The notes: a model not told the origin generated them from the letters alone. DNA of 64,000 bases from Nocardioides abyssi (GCF_030412915.1 NZ_JAUHJR010000001.1:558001-622000), one strand, 5' to 3'; counted from the stretch's first letter, positions 41,744 to 51,141 are shown. Numbers and translations: made by a program.

Positions 41744-43027
41744 TCAGCGGCCCCCGTGCGGCTCGCCGCCGAGCAGCGCGTGCGGGTCGATGCCGGCCCG
41801 CTCGAAGAGGTCCAGGCGCGGCGGCATCCCGCCGACCCGCCGCAGCTCTCCGCCCGCGCGCCGGAAGATCGGCTCGGTCTCGATGACGTCGTTCTCGACC
41901 CGGCCGGGCACGCCCACGACCTCGTTCACGCGGCGTACGCCGTGCTCGTCGACCCCGAGGTGCACGACCAGGTCGACCGACGCAGCGACCGTCGGGACGA
42001 CGAAGCGGGCCGAGATGTTCTCGCCAGCCAGGAGCGGGAGGGTGCACATCTTCACCAAGGCCTCGCGGGCGGAGTTGGCGTGGATGGTGCACATCCCCGG
42101 CAAACCGGCGTTGAGCGCCAGGAGCAGGTCGAGGCACTCCTCGGCGCGAACCTCGCCGACCACGAGGCGTGAGGGCCGCATCCGCAGGCTCTCCTTGACC
42201 AGCTCGCGCAGCCGCACCTCGCCGGTGCCCTCCAGCCCCGCCTGGCGGGTCTGGAGCGGCACCCAGTCGGGGTGGTGAAAACGCAATTCAAAGACTTCCT
42301 CGGCGGAGATCACCCGCTCCCCGCCGGGGATCGCGCCGGCGAGGCAGTTGAGCATGGTCGTCTTCCCGGCCTGGGTGCCGCCGGCGACGATGATGTTGAG
42401 CCCGGCGCGGATGGACGCCTCGAGGAACGCTGCGGCGCGCGGGCTGAGCGACCCGAGCTCGACGAGGTCGGCGAGGCGGGTGGCCTTGAGCACGAACTTG
42501 CGGATGTTGACCGCCGAGAAGCCCCGGCTGATGCCGCGCAGCACGACGTGGAGGCGGTGGCCCTCGGGGAGCATGGCGTCGACGAACGGGCTGCTGACGT
42601 CGATGCGGCGGCCGCTGGACTTGAGCATCCGCTCGACGAGCTCGTCGACCTGCGCGCTGGTGAGCATCAGGTTGGTCAGCTCGTGGCGGCCGTTGCGGGC
42701 GATGAAGACACGGGTCGGGTCGTTGATCCAGATCTCCTCGACCGTCGGGTCGTCGAGAAAGGGCTGGAGGGGTCCGAAGCCGGAGACGCGGGCGACCAGC
42801 TCGCCGACGACCGCGCTGGGGTCGTGGACGGCGGCGACCTGCCCGGTGAGGCTGCGCTCGTCGTGGTCGCGCACGACGGACTCGGCGAGGCGGCGTACGA
42901 CGGCGGCGTCGCGCTGCGGGTCGACGCCCTCGCGGCGCACGAGCTCGCGGACGTGCTGGTCGAGCTGCTCGACGAGGTCGAGGTGGATGTCCGGGCGTGC
43001 GGGCGCGGACGGGTGGGTCAGTGACAT
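41744..43027 (-). CDS. tadA: CpaF/TadA-type secretion ATPase
   Basis: A 427-residue hexameric ATPase. The N-terminal domain includes VEEIWINDPTRVFIARNGRH; Walker A is GGTQAGKTTMLNCLA, the Asp box region SAEEVFELRFHHPD, and Walker B/His box RLVVGEVRAEECLDLLLALN with TIHANSAREAL. It powers Flp pilin assembly and heads the operon. A short block of codons around 42278-42298 (GAA GTC TTT GAA TTG CGT TTT) is unusually A/T-rich for this GC-rich gene, exactly at the Asp box. Confidence 0.92.
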   Translation of the reverse strand: MSLTHPSAPARPDIHLDLVEQLDQHVRELVRREGVDPQRDAAVVRRLAESVVRDHDERSLTGQVAAVHDPSAVVGELVARVSGFGPLQPFLDDPTVEEIWINDPTRVFIARNGRHELTNLMLTSAQVDELVERMLKSSGRRIDVSSPFVDAMLPEGHRLHVVLRGISRGFSAVNIRKFVLKATRLADLVELGSLSPRAAAFLEASIRAGLNIIVAGGTQAGKTTMLNCLAGAIPGGERVISAEEVFELRFHHPDWVPLQTRQAGLEGTGEVRLRELVKESLRMRPSRLVVGEVRAEECLDLLLALNAGLPGMCTIHANSAREALVKMCTLPLLAGENISARFVVPTVAASVDLVVHLGVDEHGVRRVNEVVGVPGRVENDVIETEPIFRRAGGELRRVGGMPPRLDLFERAGIDPHALLGGEPHGGR

Positions 43028-43162
43028 GCAGGTCCCCCGAGATGGTTGCTGCCGACCGGTCCATCATCACCGCTGGCGGCCGTGTGTAAAGGGGTCGTCC
43101 GTCGATCTGTGGAAGAACGAGGCTCGTGTGGCTCGAGGGGCGCTTCGCGGTGCCTGTCCGGG

Positions 43163-43262
43163 TGGTTGTCCACAGGTACCGGTCGGGCGGCGGGGTAGTC
43201 CGTGACGGTCCGCAGGTGTTCGGGCCCGATCCGCCTGCGGAACGTCACGGACTACCCCGGCT
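43163..43262 (+). repeat. Dispersed ~100-bp palindromic repeat, copy B
   Basis: GGGGTAGTCCGTGACG... (left arm 43192-43216) and its complement (right arm 43234-43258) match at 24 of 25 positions with a 17-nt loop. A TTGTCCACAGG box is at 43166-43176. It lies in the 410-bp gene-free gap between tadA and the surface-protein gene; apart from this repeat and a GGAGACAG-type ribosome site before 43438, nothing else was recognised in the gap. Confidence 0.75.
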
Positions 43263-43437
43263 CGGGGCTCGGCGGCCCCGGGGGCAGGGGGTGGTCTGGA
43301 CCGGGGCTTGACGAGGTTTCGGCGGAATGAGTTCAGGCAACACCTGTGCACACAACATGGCTGCGCCGTTGGGACCCGGTGCGCCGCTTTCTCACTCATG
43401 CACCGGGGAGACCCGGAACTCGGACACGGAGACAGTC

Positions 43438-44595
43438 ATGCGATCGATCACGCCTGCCAGGAAGTACCTCGCCGTCGCCGCCGCGGTGGCCCTCACCGGA
43501 TGGGCCGGGGTGGCGCCGGTGGCGGCCGACCCGGGCAACGGCAACGGCCAGTCCCAGGGTCCGGCGAACGGCCAGGGCCAGGGCAACGGCAACGGCAACG
43601 GCCAGGGCGCCGACAAGCCCGGCAACGCAGGCAACGGCAACGCGGACGGCGCGAAGCCGGGCAACGGTGGCAAGCCGGGCGCGGGCAACGGCAACGGCAA
43701 CGGGCCGAAGCCCGGCACCGGACCCAAGCCCGGCAACGGCCCCAAGCCCGGGAACGGCGGCAAGCCGGACAACGGCGACAAGCCGGGCGGCGGCAACGGC
43801 AACGGCAACGGCCCGAAGCCGGGCAACGGCGGCGGCAAACCGGGCGGGGGCGACCCGGCCGGCAACAACGGCACGGTGAAGATCGCGCCGTACGGCGAGA
43901 TGGACGGCATCCCGAACAACAGCCCGCACCCCGGCTGCACCTTCCAGGTCGAGTGGTACGGCTTCGACGAGGGCGCGGACGTCGTGTCCACGGTCAGCTT
44001 CGCGATGCACGCCCCGACCAGCGACGTCGGCCTGACCGTCGACGGCCCGGGCACGGTCTTCGTCGGTGGCGACCCCGCGAGCGGCGCGGGCACGGAGACC
44101 GGCCTGGACGGCACGGCGACGTACACGCTGTCCTTCGACGGCGAGCCGCACCCCAAGCAGGGCTACCACGTGAAGCTGACGGTGGCGACGCCGCGCAGCA
44201 ACGGCAACGACACCAAGACCAAGGTGTTCTGGGTCGAGCCGTGCGAGACGGCCCCGGCGGCACCGACCACCCCGGCCGACGAGCCGACCGCGGGCACCAC
44301 GGACCCGGCGGTCGCGGACGGTGGGTCCGAGCAGGCGGGCGAGCAGGCGGGCGAGCAGGTCGAGGCCGGCGTCCTCGGCGTCCAGGCCTCCGCGTCCCCG
44401 GCGGAGGACGCGGGCGTGCTCGGCGCGACCGCCACGGCCGAGGACGACGACGCGGCGGTCCCGACCGCCGTCGACGCTGGTGAGGACGGCAACCCGGTGC
44501 TCGACCTGGTGTCCTCGCCCCTGCCCTGGATCGTGATCGGGCTCGGCCTCGCCACCGCCGCGGTCGTGCTGGTCCGCCGCCGCCAGGGTGCCTGA
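43438..44595 (+). CDS. Gly/Asn/Lys/Pro-rich cell-surface protein
   Basis: A 385-residue exported protein. Signal peptide (KYLAVAAAVALTGWAGVAPVAAD, residues 8-30), then about 115 residues of low-complexity NGNGNGPKPGNG-type repeats, then a folded beta domain with two Cys (HPGCTFQVEWYGFDEGADVV ... WVEPCETAP), an acidic Ala/Thr-rich stalk, and a C-terminal helix (LPWIVIGLGLATAAVVLV) ending RRRQGA. That C-terminus is a wall-sorting-like signal, and the next gene is a sortase overlapping by 8 bp, but no LPXTG or LAXTG motif is visible before the helix. The repeat segment may span the cell wall. Confidence 0.8.
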   Translation: MRSITPARKYLAVAAAVALTGWAGVAPVAADPGNGNGQSQGPANGQGQGNGNGNGQGADKPGNAGNGNADGAKPGNGGKPGAGNGNGNGPKPGTGPKPGNGPKPGNGGKPDNGDKPGGGNGNGNGPKPGNGGGKPGGGDPAGNNGTVKIAPYGEMDGIPNNSPHPGCTFQVEWYGFDEGADVVSTVSFAMHAPTSDVGLTVDGPGTVFVGGDPASGAGTETGLDGTATYTLSFDGEPHPKQGYHVKLTVATPRSNGNDTKTKVFWVEPCETAPAAPTTPADEPTAGTTDPAVADGGSEQAGEQAGEQVEAGVLGVQASASPAEDAGVLGATATAEDDDAAVPTAVDAGEDGNPVLDLVSSPLPWIVIGLGLATAAVVLVRRRQGA

Positions 44596-45226
44596 GCCCA
44601 CGAGCACGACGAGTCGCGGTCGCGGCAGGGCCACCACCTGGGCGGCCCTGGTCGCGGCCGCGGCGCTCGTCGTCGTCGGCGTGGTCTGGCTGGCGCGCGA
44701 CACGGGGCAGACCCGGGTCGTCCGCGAGCAGCCGACCGCCAGTCCGAGCCCGTCGATCGGCACCACCGCCGAGGCGGTGCCGGCGCCGCGCCGCCCGGGC
44801 GCGCCGGTCCGCCTGCGCATCCCGCGCCTCGACGTCGACGCCCCGGTCGACCCGGTCAAGGCGCCCGACCGCACGCTCGTCCCGCCCTCGGACCCGCAGC
44901 GGCTCGGCTGGTGGGCCGACGGCGCGCGCCCCGGTGACCGCGAGGGCAGCGCCCTGGTCGCCGGCCACACCGTGCACACCGGCGGTGGCGCGCTCGACGA
45001 CCTCGAGGAGCTCGAGGAGGGCGACCGGCTGGTGGTGCGCACCGACGCCGGCGTGCTGCGGTACGCCGTGGAGCGGGTCCGCATCTACACCAAGGGCCGG
45101 CTGGCGACCGACGCGGAGCGGCTTTTCAGCCAGGACGTCCCCGGCCGGCTGGTGGTCATCACCTGCGAGGACTGGGACGGCAGCCGCTACCTCAGCAACG
45201 TGGTCGTCACGGCCGTCCCGGTCTGA
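44588..45226 (+). CDS. Class F-like sortase
   Basis: A 212-residue membrane-anchored transpeptidase. One N-terminal helix (WAALVAAAALVVVGVVWLA, about 19-37), then the sortase barrel with catalytic His127 (VAGHTVHTGGGALDDLEEL), Cys193 (VVITCEDWDG) and Arg200 (GSRYLSNVVV). The short size and TLVPPSDPQRLGWW segment fit class E/F enzymes of actinobacteria. It overlaps the surface-protein gene and presumably anchors it to the peptidoglycan. Confidence 0.88.
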   Translation: MPEPTSTTSRGRGRATTWAALVAAAALVVVGVVWLARDTGQTRVVREQPTASPSPSIGTTAEAVPAPRRPGAPVRLRIPRLDVDAPVDPVKAPDRTLVPPSDPQRLGWWADGARPGDREGSALVAGHTVHTGGGALDDLEELEEGDRLVVRTDAGVLRYAVERVRIYTKGRLATDAERLFSQDVPGRLVVITCEDWDGSRYLSNVVVTAVPV

Positions 45227-45304
45227 CCAGGAGCGGCCGACCGATCGGGTGGACCTCCCCATGAGGGGGTGCGCGACGGCGGCCACCCGTCGTACCGTCG
45301 CGGG

Positions 45305-45781
45305 GTGGCTCGTCTCGGAACCCAGCTGCTCGCGACCCTCCTCCTCGGCCCGGCCCTCGCCGCGGCCCTGCTCGTCGTGCCCGCTCCGGCGCAGGCGGCG
45401 ACGCCTGCCCAGGAGTACGCGCGGGCGGCCTTCTCGACCACCAACAAGGTCCGCGCCGAGCGCGACCGGGGGAAGCTGAAGAACGACGCCTGCCTTCGCA
45501 AGGCCGCCGCCCGCCAGGCGAAGCTGATGGCGGGCCAGACCACGATCTTCCACCAGGCGATCGAGGCGCTGCTCGACGGCTGCACGCTGGAGATGGTGGG
45601 GGAGAACGTCGCCTACGGCTACGCCACCGGCAAGGCGGTCGTGCGGAAGGGCTGGATGAAGTCGCCGGGCCACCGCGCCAACATCCTGCGCAAGGGCTAC
45701 ACCCGGATGGGCATCGCGGCGCGAAAGTCGCAGGACGGCACGTGGTACGTCGCGCAGGTCTTCGGCCGCCCGGTCGGCTGA
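45305..45781 (+). CDS. Secreted CAP-domain (SCP/PR1-like) protein
   Basis: A 158-residue exported protein. Signal peptide ends at PAPAQAATPAQ. The CAP domain is recognised by TTNKVRAERDRGKLKNDACL, GENVAYGYATGKAVVRKGWM and SPGHRANILRKGYTRMGIA, with two Cys that could pair. GTG 45305 is 6 nt after TACCGT (45293-45298). Bacterial CAP proteins are secreted with unknown, possibly lipid-binding, roles. Stands alone between the sortase and prfB. Confidence 0.85.
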   Translation: MARLGTQLLATLLLGPALAAALLVVPAPAQAATPAQEYARAAFSTTNKVRAERDRGKLKNDACLRKAAARQAKLMAGQTTIFHQAIEALLDGCTLEMVGENVAYGYATGKAVVRKGWMKSPGHRANILRKGYTRMGIAARKSQDGTWYVAQVFGRPVG

Positions 45782-45839
45782 GCCCGGGCCCGGCCGGCGA
45801 TGAGCGCGGCGCTGCGCGAGCGGCGTACTCTTCGTCATC

Positions 45840-46958
45840 GTGGCAGGCCCCGACTTCGACGTAGCGATCAAGCAGCTCCAGGCGACCATGCGCACCATCG
45901 AGCAGGTGCTCGACGTGGACGCGATGCGCAGGGAGATCGCCGACCTCGGTGAGCAGGTGGCGGCGCCGGACCTGTGGGACGACCAGGTCAACGCGCAGCG
46001 CGTCACCGGTCGCCTCTCGGCGCTCCAGGGCGAGCTCGAGCGGTTCACCGGTCTCTCCGAGCGGATCGAGGACCTCGGCGTGCTCGTCGAGCTCGGCCAG
46101 GAGGAGGGCGACGCCGACTCGATGGCCGAGGCCGAGGCCGAGCTGGGCAAGATCCGCAAGGCGGTCGAGGCGCTCGAGGTCCGCACCCTGCTCAACGGCG
46201 AGTACGACGCCCGCGAGGCGCTGGTCTCGATCCGTGCGGGCGCCGGTGGCGTCGACGCCGCGGACTTCGCCGAGTCGCTGATGCGGATGTACACGCGCTG
46301 GGCCGAGCAGCACAAGTACCCCGTCGAGGTCTTCGAGACCTCCTACGCGGAGGAGGCGGGCCTGAAGTCGGCCACCTTCGCGATCCACGCGCCCTACGCC
46401 TACGGCACCCTCTCCGTGGAGGCCGGCACCCACCGCCTGGTGCGGATCAGCCCCTTCGACAACCAGGGCCGCCGCCAGACCAGCTTCGCCGCGGTCGAGG
46501 TCGTGCCGGTGCTCGAGCAGACCGACGAGATCGAGATCCCCGAGGAGGAGATCCGGGTCGACGTCTACCGCTCCGGCGGGCCCGGCGGCCAGTCGGTCAA
46601 CACCACCGACTCCGCGGTGCGCCTGACCCACCTGCCCACCGGCACGGTCGTCAGCTGCCAGAACGAGAAGAGCCAGCTGCAGAACAAGGCCAGCGCCATG
46701 GTCGTCCTCAAGGCCAAGCTCCTCGCCCGCAAGAAGGCCGAGGAGAAGGCGCAGCTGGACGAGATGCGCGGCGACGTGCAGGCGTCGTGGGGCGACCAGA
46801 TGCGCAACTACGTGCTGAACCCCTACCAGGTCGTCAAGGACCTGCGCACCGGCTTCGAGTCGGGCAACCCCTCGTCGGTCTTCGACGGGGACCTCGACGG
46901 CTTCCTCGAGGCCGGCATCCGGTGGCGCCGCGGCGCCGACCGGGCCGAGGAGAACTGA
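45840..46958 (+). CDS. prfB: Peptide chain release factor 2
   Basis: A 372-residue class I release factor for UGA and UAA stop codons. The tripeptide recognition motif is Ser204-Pro205-Phe206 ([11 protein letters not shown]), and the peptidyl-hydrolase motif is Gly249-Gly250-Gln251 ([10 protein letters not shown]). The frame is continuous from GTG 45840, so the autoregulatory +1 frameshift of E. coli prfB is absent. TACTCT (45826-45831) lies 8 nt upstream of the start, suggesting a leaderless message. Confidence 0.96.
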   Translation: MAGPDFDVAIKQLQATMRTIEQVLDVDAMRREIADLGEQVAAPDLWDDQVNAQRVTGRLSALQGELERFTGLSERIEDLGVLVELGQEEGDADSMAEAEAELGKIRKAVEALEVRTLLNGEYDAREALVSIRAGAGGVDAADFAESLMRMYTRWAEQHKYPVEVFETSYAEEAGLKSATFAIHAPYAYGTLSVEAGTHRLVRISPFDNQGRRQTSFAAVEVVPVLEQTDEIEIPEEEIRVDVYRSGGPGGQSVNTTDSAVRLTHLPTGTVVSCQNEKSQLQNKASAMVVLKAKLLARKKAEEKAQLDEMRGDVQASWGDQMRNYVLNPYQVVKDLRTGFESGNPSSVFDGDLDGFLEAGIRWRRGADRAEEN

Positions 46959-46964
46959 CCGCCC

Positions 46965-48575
46965 TCAGCGCAGCCTGACCGCGCGGGAGCGGGGACCGGC
47001 CGGTCCCCAGCCCTCGCTGTTGCGCGCCCGGACGGAGAACGTCCACCGGGTGCCGCGCGTCGCCCGGAACGTGACGCCGGTGCCGGTCAGCTGTCCCGAG
47101 CGCACCGTCTGGCGGACCTTCGAGCCCTGCATCCGGTGGGCGAGGACCTGGTACGCCGCGACGGGGGCGCCGCCGTCGGCCTTCGGCGCCGACCAGCGCA
47201 CCGTGGCGGTGGCCGGGCCGCCCTTCGCCCCGCGCGTGGCCGTGGGGCGGGCGATCCGGCCGGGGGGCCCGACGACGGCGGGCTGCTCCGGGGCCGGCTC
47301 GAGGGGACTGGTCGGACCGGTGGTGCTGCCGGTGCAGCCGGTGACGTCGAGCGTGTAGGCGCCGATGCTCCCGTAGTCGTCGTAGCCCAGCGCCGGTGCG
47401 CCGACGCCGTCGACGACGACCCGCCAGCCGGCCGTGCCCTCCGTGCCGGTCCCGGCGCCGCTCGTGCCGACCGCGACGGTCACGGTCGCGGCGACCGGGC
47501 CGAGGGGGTCGGCGGCGGCGACCTCGCGGCCGGTGGGGTCGAGCAGCGTGATGCGCGGGTCGAGGTCGGGGCCGATGGCGGCGGGCCGCACGGTGGCGGT
47601 GACCTGGCCGCTGCACGCGCCGAGGTCGTAGACGTCGGTGTCGGTGCGGCTGCTGATGACGGCCGGGCCGGTCGGCGGCGTGGTGCCCTCGTCGCGCCGC
47701 AGCGCAGCGCCGGAGGAGGCGATCACGGCGACGTCGTCCTGGCGCTGCGTGGCGGCGGGGTAGGAGCCGTTGCTCCACTGGGTGACCCGGCGGGCGTAGG
47801 GCGCGCCCATGATCGGGCCCCAGGCGTCGTGGCCCTCGTAGTAGCCGTCGGTGCCGCGCCCGTCGTGCTCGAGCCCGAGGGTGTGCCCGACCTCGTGGCT
47901 GACGGCGTCGGCGACGCCGGCGGGGTCGTCCTGCATCCCGCCGGGGAAGATCCAGGCGGGGCGCAGCCGCCCGTCGGGGTCGACCTGGTCGAAGACGTCG
48001 ACGAAGGCGACGCCGCCGCACTGGCGTGCGCACCACGCCCAGGCGGCGTCGCTGCTGGTGACCAGCGCGGTCATGCCGTAGGTCGTGTCGCCGGAGCCGC
48101 TGCGACGCAGCGCGGCCGGGCCGGGGTCCTCGGTCGTGACGTCGACGTCGAAGGGGGCGTAGTCCTCCGCGACCCGCGCCCAGACCTCCTGGATCGCGGT
48201 GCGCTCGGCGTCGGAGAACGACCCCGGCACGCCGTCGGTGTCCCACGGGCCGTGCCGGCCGGGTGCGATCGGGTCGTCGATGGCCTGCCACTCGGTGCCG
48301 GCCACGGTCGCGCCGTCGACGTCGAGGTGGATCACCCGGCTCGCGCCGGGGTTGCTGTGCAGCGCGAACGTCTCCGACAGCGGGTGGGGTGCCCGCGGCA
48401 CGAACCTGCGCGCGGCCCGGGGCAGCTCCCGCGGGGCCGGGTCGACGACCACGACCGGGCTGTCGGTGGTCGCTGCCAGGCTCGCGTCGTCGGCCGACGC
48501 GGGCGTGCCGAGGGCCAGGGCGGGCACGAGGCCGGCGCCCACGACGAGGACGAGCAGCGAGGAGGCGGTGCGCAT
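46965..48575 (-). CDS. Secreted zinc metalloprotease (metzincin type) with fibronectin III domain
   Basis: A 536-residue exported protease. Signal peptide about 1-28. The zinc site is HEVGHTLGLEH (His227, Glu228, His231, Gly234, His237), the HExxHxxGxxH metzincin pattern, with a Met-turn candidate in PIMGAPYARR. Two Cys precede it (WCARQCGGVAF). The middle part holds a beta domain that may be pre-peptidase-like (VYDLGACSGQVTATVRPA). The C-terminal about 95 residues form a FnIII domain (ATATVRWSAPKADGGAPVAA, YQVLAHRMQGSK). Convergent with prfB with a 6-bp gap. Confidence 0.88.
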   Translation of the reverse strand: MRTASSLLVLVVGAGLVPALALGTPASADDASLAATTDSPVVVVDPAPRELPRAARRFVPRAPHPLSETFALHSNPGASRVIHLDVDGATVAGTEWQAIDDPIAPGRHGPWDTDGVPGSFSDAERTAIQEVWARVAEDYAPFDVDVTTEDPGPAALRRSGSGDTTYGMTALVTSSDAAWAWCARQCGGVAFVDVFDQVDPDGRLRPAWIFPGGMQDDPAGVADAVSHEVGHTLGLEHDGRGTDGYYEGHDAWGPIMGAPYARRVTQWSNGSYPAATQRQDDVAVIASSGAALRRDEGTTPPTGPAVISSRTDTDVYDLGACSGQVTATVRPAAIGPDLDPRITLLDPTGREVAAADPLGPVAATVTVAVGTSGAGTGTEGTAGWRVVVDGVGAPALGYDDYGSIGAYTLDVTGCTGSTTGPTSPLEPAPEQPAVVGPPGRIARPTATRGAKGGPATATVRWSAPKADGGAPVAAYQVLAHRMQGSKVRQTVRSGQLTGTGVTFRATRGTRWTFSVRARNSEGWGPAGPRSRAVRLR

Positions 48576-48689
48576 GACGGCACGACGCTAGTGCGCCCGC
48601 GGCGTCCCGGTGGTCGGATCGGCACCGACATGCCCCGTCCTAGGGAAAGAGACGGCGGAGGACCGGCCGTGGTCCGACCCGGGGGATCC

Positions 48690-49379
48690 TCAGTCGGGGC
48701 CGGTCGAGCCGGTGGTGGCGGTGACGACGGCCGCGCACCAGCGGCCGGCGCGGTCGAGGTGCTCGGCCCGGTCCAGCGCGCGCGGTGCGGTGATCGAGCA
48801 GACCAGCCACGCGTCGCCGAGCAGCCCGCGGTACGACGCCTCGCGGACGTCGCCGCGGTCGCAGACGAGCGCCACGTCGGGCTCGCCGAGGGCGGGCGCG
48901 TCCGGCACGCGCGAGCAGCCGCGGCCGGCCGCCGCGCCGTCGGCCAGCCCGCGGGCCCGCGCGGGGGTCACCGGCGGCGCGAAGACCCACCCGCGCGCCG
49001 TCGTACGGGTGTCGGACCACAGGCAGCCGTGCTCGTGGGAGACGTCGGTGACCGTCGGGGTCAGGGCGGCGGTCTCGCCGTTGTCGTAGGCCTCGGCGCG
49101 GGTGGGCTCCCCGCCGAGCGCGTCGACCACGGCGGCCTCGGCGATCCCGGCGCAGAAGGGGGCGCGCAGGGCGGCCAGGCCGCGGGTCTCGAGGCCGGCG
49201 AGGCTCTCGGGTGGCGAGACGGCCGCGGGTACGTCCTGCCCGGAGCCGGGTTCGCCCGGGCTGTCGGGGTCGTCGGACCCCTCGGGGCCGGCGACGCCCA
49301 GCCGGATGCCCAGGCCGGCGGCGACCACGAGGAGGGTCACGGCGAGGCTGGCGAGCAGCACGCGGGACGCCGATGGCAT
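48690..49379 (-). CDS. Exported protein of unknown function
   Basis: A 229-residue protein with an N-terminal membrane anchor (VLLASLAVTLLVVAAGLGIRL) and an exported part with four to five Cys (APFCAGIAE, EHGCLWSD, GRGCSRVPD, LVCDRGDV, WLVCSITAP) that probably make disulfides. The pattern resembles DUF3558-like lipoprotein domains of actinobacteria, without a lipobox here. ATG 49379 was preferred to GTG 49388. It is divergent from ftsE with about 70 bp between starts. Confidence 0.65.
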   Translation of the reverse strand: MPSASRVLLASLAVTLLVVAAGLGIRLGVAGPEGSDDPDSPGEPGSGQDVPAAVSPPESLAGLETRGLAALRAPFCAGIAEAAVVDALGGEPTRAEAYDNGETAALTPTVTDVSHEHGCLWSDTRTTARGWVFAPPVTPARARGLADGAAAGRGCSRVPDAPALGEPDVALVCDRGDVREASYRGLLGDAWLVCSITAPRALDRAEHLDRAGRWCAAVVTATTGSTGPD

Positions 49380-49450
49380 GGGCCACACCGTAGTGAGGCG
49401 CGCCTCGGCGGTCCGGGGCGCGGTGGGGCCGCTCGCGTACCGTCTCCCGG

Positions 49451-50140
49451 GTGATTCGCTTCGAGAAGGTCACCAAGACCTACCCCGGGTCGGGCAGCCC
49501 GGCCCTGGACCAGGTGTCGGTGGACGTCGAGAAGGGCGAGTTCGTCTTCCTCGTCGGCCAGTCCGGCTCGGGCAAGTCCACGGCCCTGCGGCTGGTGCTG
49601 CGCGAGGCGCGGCCGACCTCGGGCCGCGTCTACGTCGCCGGCAAGGAGATCAACCGCCTGGCCGGCTGGAAGGTGCCGCGGCTGCGGCGCCAGATCGGCA
49701 CGGTGTTCCAGGACTTCCGCCTGCTGCCGAACAAGTCGGTGGGGGAGAACGTCGCCTTCGCCCTGCAGGTGATCGGCCGCTCGCGCGCCGACATCCGCTC
49801 GGTCGTCCCCGAGACCCTGGAGCTGGTGGGCCTGGAGGGCAAGGCCGACCGGATGCCCGACGAGCTCTCGGGCGGCGAGCAGCAGCGGGTCGCGATCGCC
49901 CGCGCCTTCGTCAACCGGCCGATGATCCTCATCGCCGACGAGCCCACCGGCAACCTCGACCCGTCCACCTCGGTCGGGATCATGAAGCTGCTGGATCGGA
50001 TCAACCGCACCGGCACGACGGTCGTGATGGCCACCCACGACCACGGCATCGTCGACCAGATGCGCAAGCGCGTCATCGAGCTCGAGGACGGCCGGGTCGT
50101 GCGCGACCAGGCCCGCGGCGCCTACGGCTTCCAGCACTAG
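49451..50140 (+). CDS. ftsE: Cell division ATP-binding protein FtsE
   Basis: A 229-residue ABC ATPase. Walker [10 protein letters not shown], the Q-loop [13 protein letters not shown], signature [14 protein letters not shown], Walker [15 protein letters not shown], switch His in MATHDHGIV. FNQVTKxYPG-type start ([20 protein letters not shown]) is diagnostic. With FtsX it controls peptidoglycan hydrolysis at division. GTG 49451 is 7 nt after TACCGT (49438-49443). The gene order ftsE, ftsX, M23 peptidase, smpB is conserved in actinobacteria. Confidence 0.95.
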   Translation: MIRFEKVTKTYPGSGSPALDQVSVDVEKGEFVFLVGQSGSGKSTALRLVLREARPTSGRVYVAGKEINRLAGWKVPRLRRQIGTVFQDFRLLPNKSVGENVAFALQVIGRSRADIRSVVPETLELVGLEGKADRMPDELSGGEQQRVAIARAFVNRPMILIADEPTGNLDPSTSVGIMKLLDRINRTGTTVVMATHDHGIVDQMRKRVIELEDGRVVRDQARGAYGFQH

Positions 50141-50229
50141 CCGCGCGCCGCCCGCCGGCGTGCGCCACCCCGCACCAACCCGCCGGCCACCCGTCGTACC
50201 CCTCCCAGGAACGGAAGCGCCTCCTCCCC

Positions 50230-51141
50230 ATGCAGCTTCGCTACGTCTTCACCGAGCTCGGCCAGGGCCTGCGCCGCAACGTGTCGATGCACATCGCGGT
50301 CGTCCTGACCCTGTTCGTCTCCCTCACCCTCGTCGGCCTCGGCCTGCTGCTGAACCAGCAGGCCGACAAGGCCGCCGACCAGTGGGGCTCCCAGCTCCAG
50401 ATCACCGTCTGGCTGTGCAAGGACGACGACGACAACCCGCGCTGCACCGGCGAGGTGACGGAGCCGCAGAAGGAGGCGATCGCCCAGGCGATCGACGACA
50501 ACCCCGAGGCGGAGAGCCACTACTTCGAGACCAAGGAGGAGGCCTTCGAGAAGATCAAGGAGCTCCTCGGTCCCGAGCGGTTCGAGGGCCCCAACCCGGC
50601 CGCGACCGTCGACGACATGCCGCAGTCGGCGTGGATCACGCTGGAGGACCCCAACGAGTTCGAGGGCATCACCAGCGCCGTGCAGGGGCTGCCGGGCGTC
50701 TCCTCGATCCGCGACGCGCGCGAGGTGCTGCAGCCGATCTACGGCTCGATCACCGCGCTGAAGTACGGCGCGTGGGGCACGGCCGCGTTCCTCGTGCTCG
50801 CCGCGCTCATGCTGGTCGCCAACACCATCCGACTCGCCGCGCTGGCGCGGCGCCGCGAGATCGGCATCATGCGCCTGGTCGGCGCCTCGACGCTCTACAT
50901 CGCGCTGCCGTTCCTCCTCGAGGCAATCGTGACCGCGGTCGTGGGTGTCGGGCTGGCGGCCGGGGCGCTCGGGGCGTTCATGTGGTTCGGCATCCACGAG
51001 CGGGCCGCGACCGGCCTGACGTTCATGCCGTGGATCGGCCTGCCGGAGTACACCACCACCGTGCTGGCCATCGGCGTGCTCGGCCCGGTGCTGACGCTGC
51101 TGCCGACACTCCTGCTGACGCGCAAATACCTCAAAGTCTGA
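50230..51141 (+). CDS. ftsX: Cell division protein FtsX
   Basis: A 303-residue permease-like protein: one helix near the N-terminus (MHIAVVLTLFVSLTLVGLGL), a large extracellular domain (about 45-175, rich in acidic residues, including CKDDDDNPRCTGEV), then three helices and a DUF214-like end (ARRREIGIMRLVGASTLYIA, TLLPTLLLTRKYLKV). The exterior domain would contact the peptidoglycan hydrolase encoded next. The gap to ftsE is 89 bp, with an AGGAACGGAAG-type ribosome site. Confidence 0.95.
   Translation: MQLRYVFTELGQGLRRNVSMHIAVVLTLFVSLTLVGLGLLLNQQADKAADQWGSQLQITVWLCKDDDDNPRCTGEVTEPQKEAIAQAIDDNPEAESHYFETKEEAFEKIKELLGPERFEGPNPAATVDDMPQSAWITLEDPNEFEGITSAVQGLPGVSSIRDAREVLQPIYGSITALKYGAWGTAAFLVLAALMLVANTIRLAALARRREIGIMRLVGASTLYIALPFLLEAIVTAVVGVGLAAGALGAFMWFGIHERAATGLTFMPWIGLPEYTTTVLAIGVLGPVLTLLPTLLLTRKYLKV

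Noticed and set aside
43166-43174. TTGTCCACA as a replication-origin DnaA box
   Set aside because: Only isolated matches occur; there is no box cluster, dnaA, dnaN or AT-rich segment, so an origin is not supported.
45840-46958. Programmed frameshift in prfB
   Set aside because: The frame is continuous with no internal UGA, so this control is absent.
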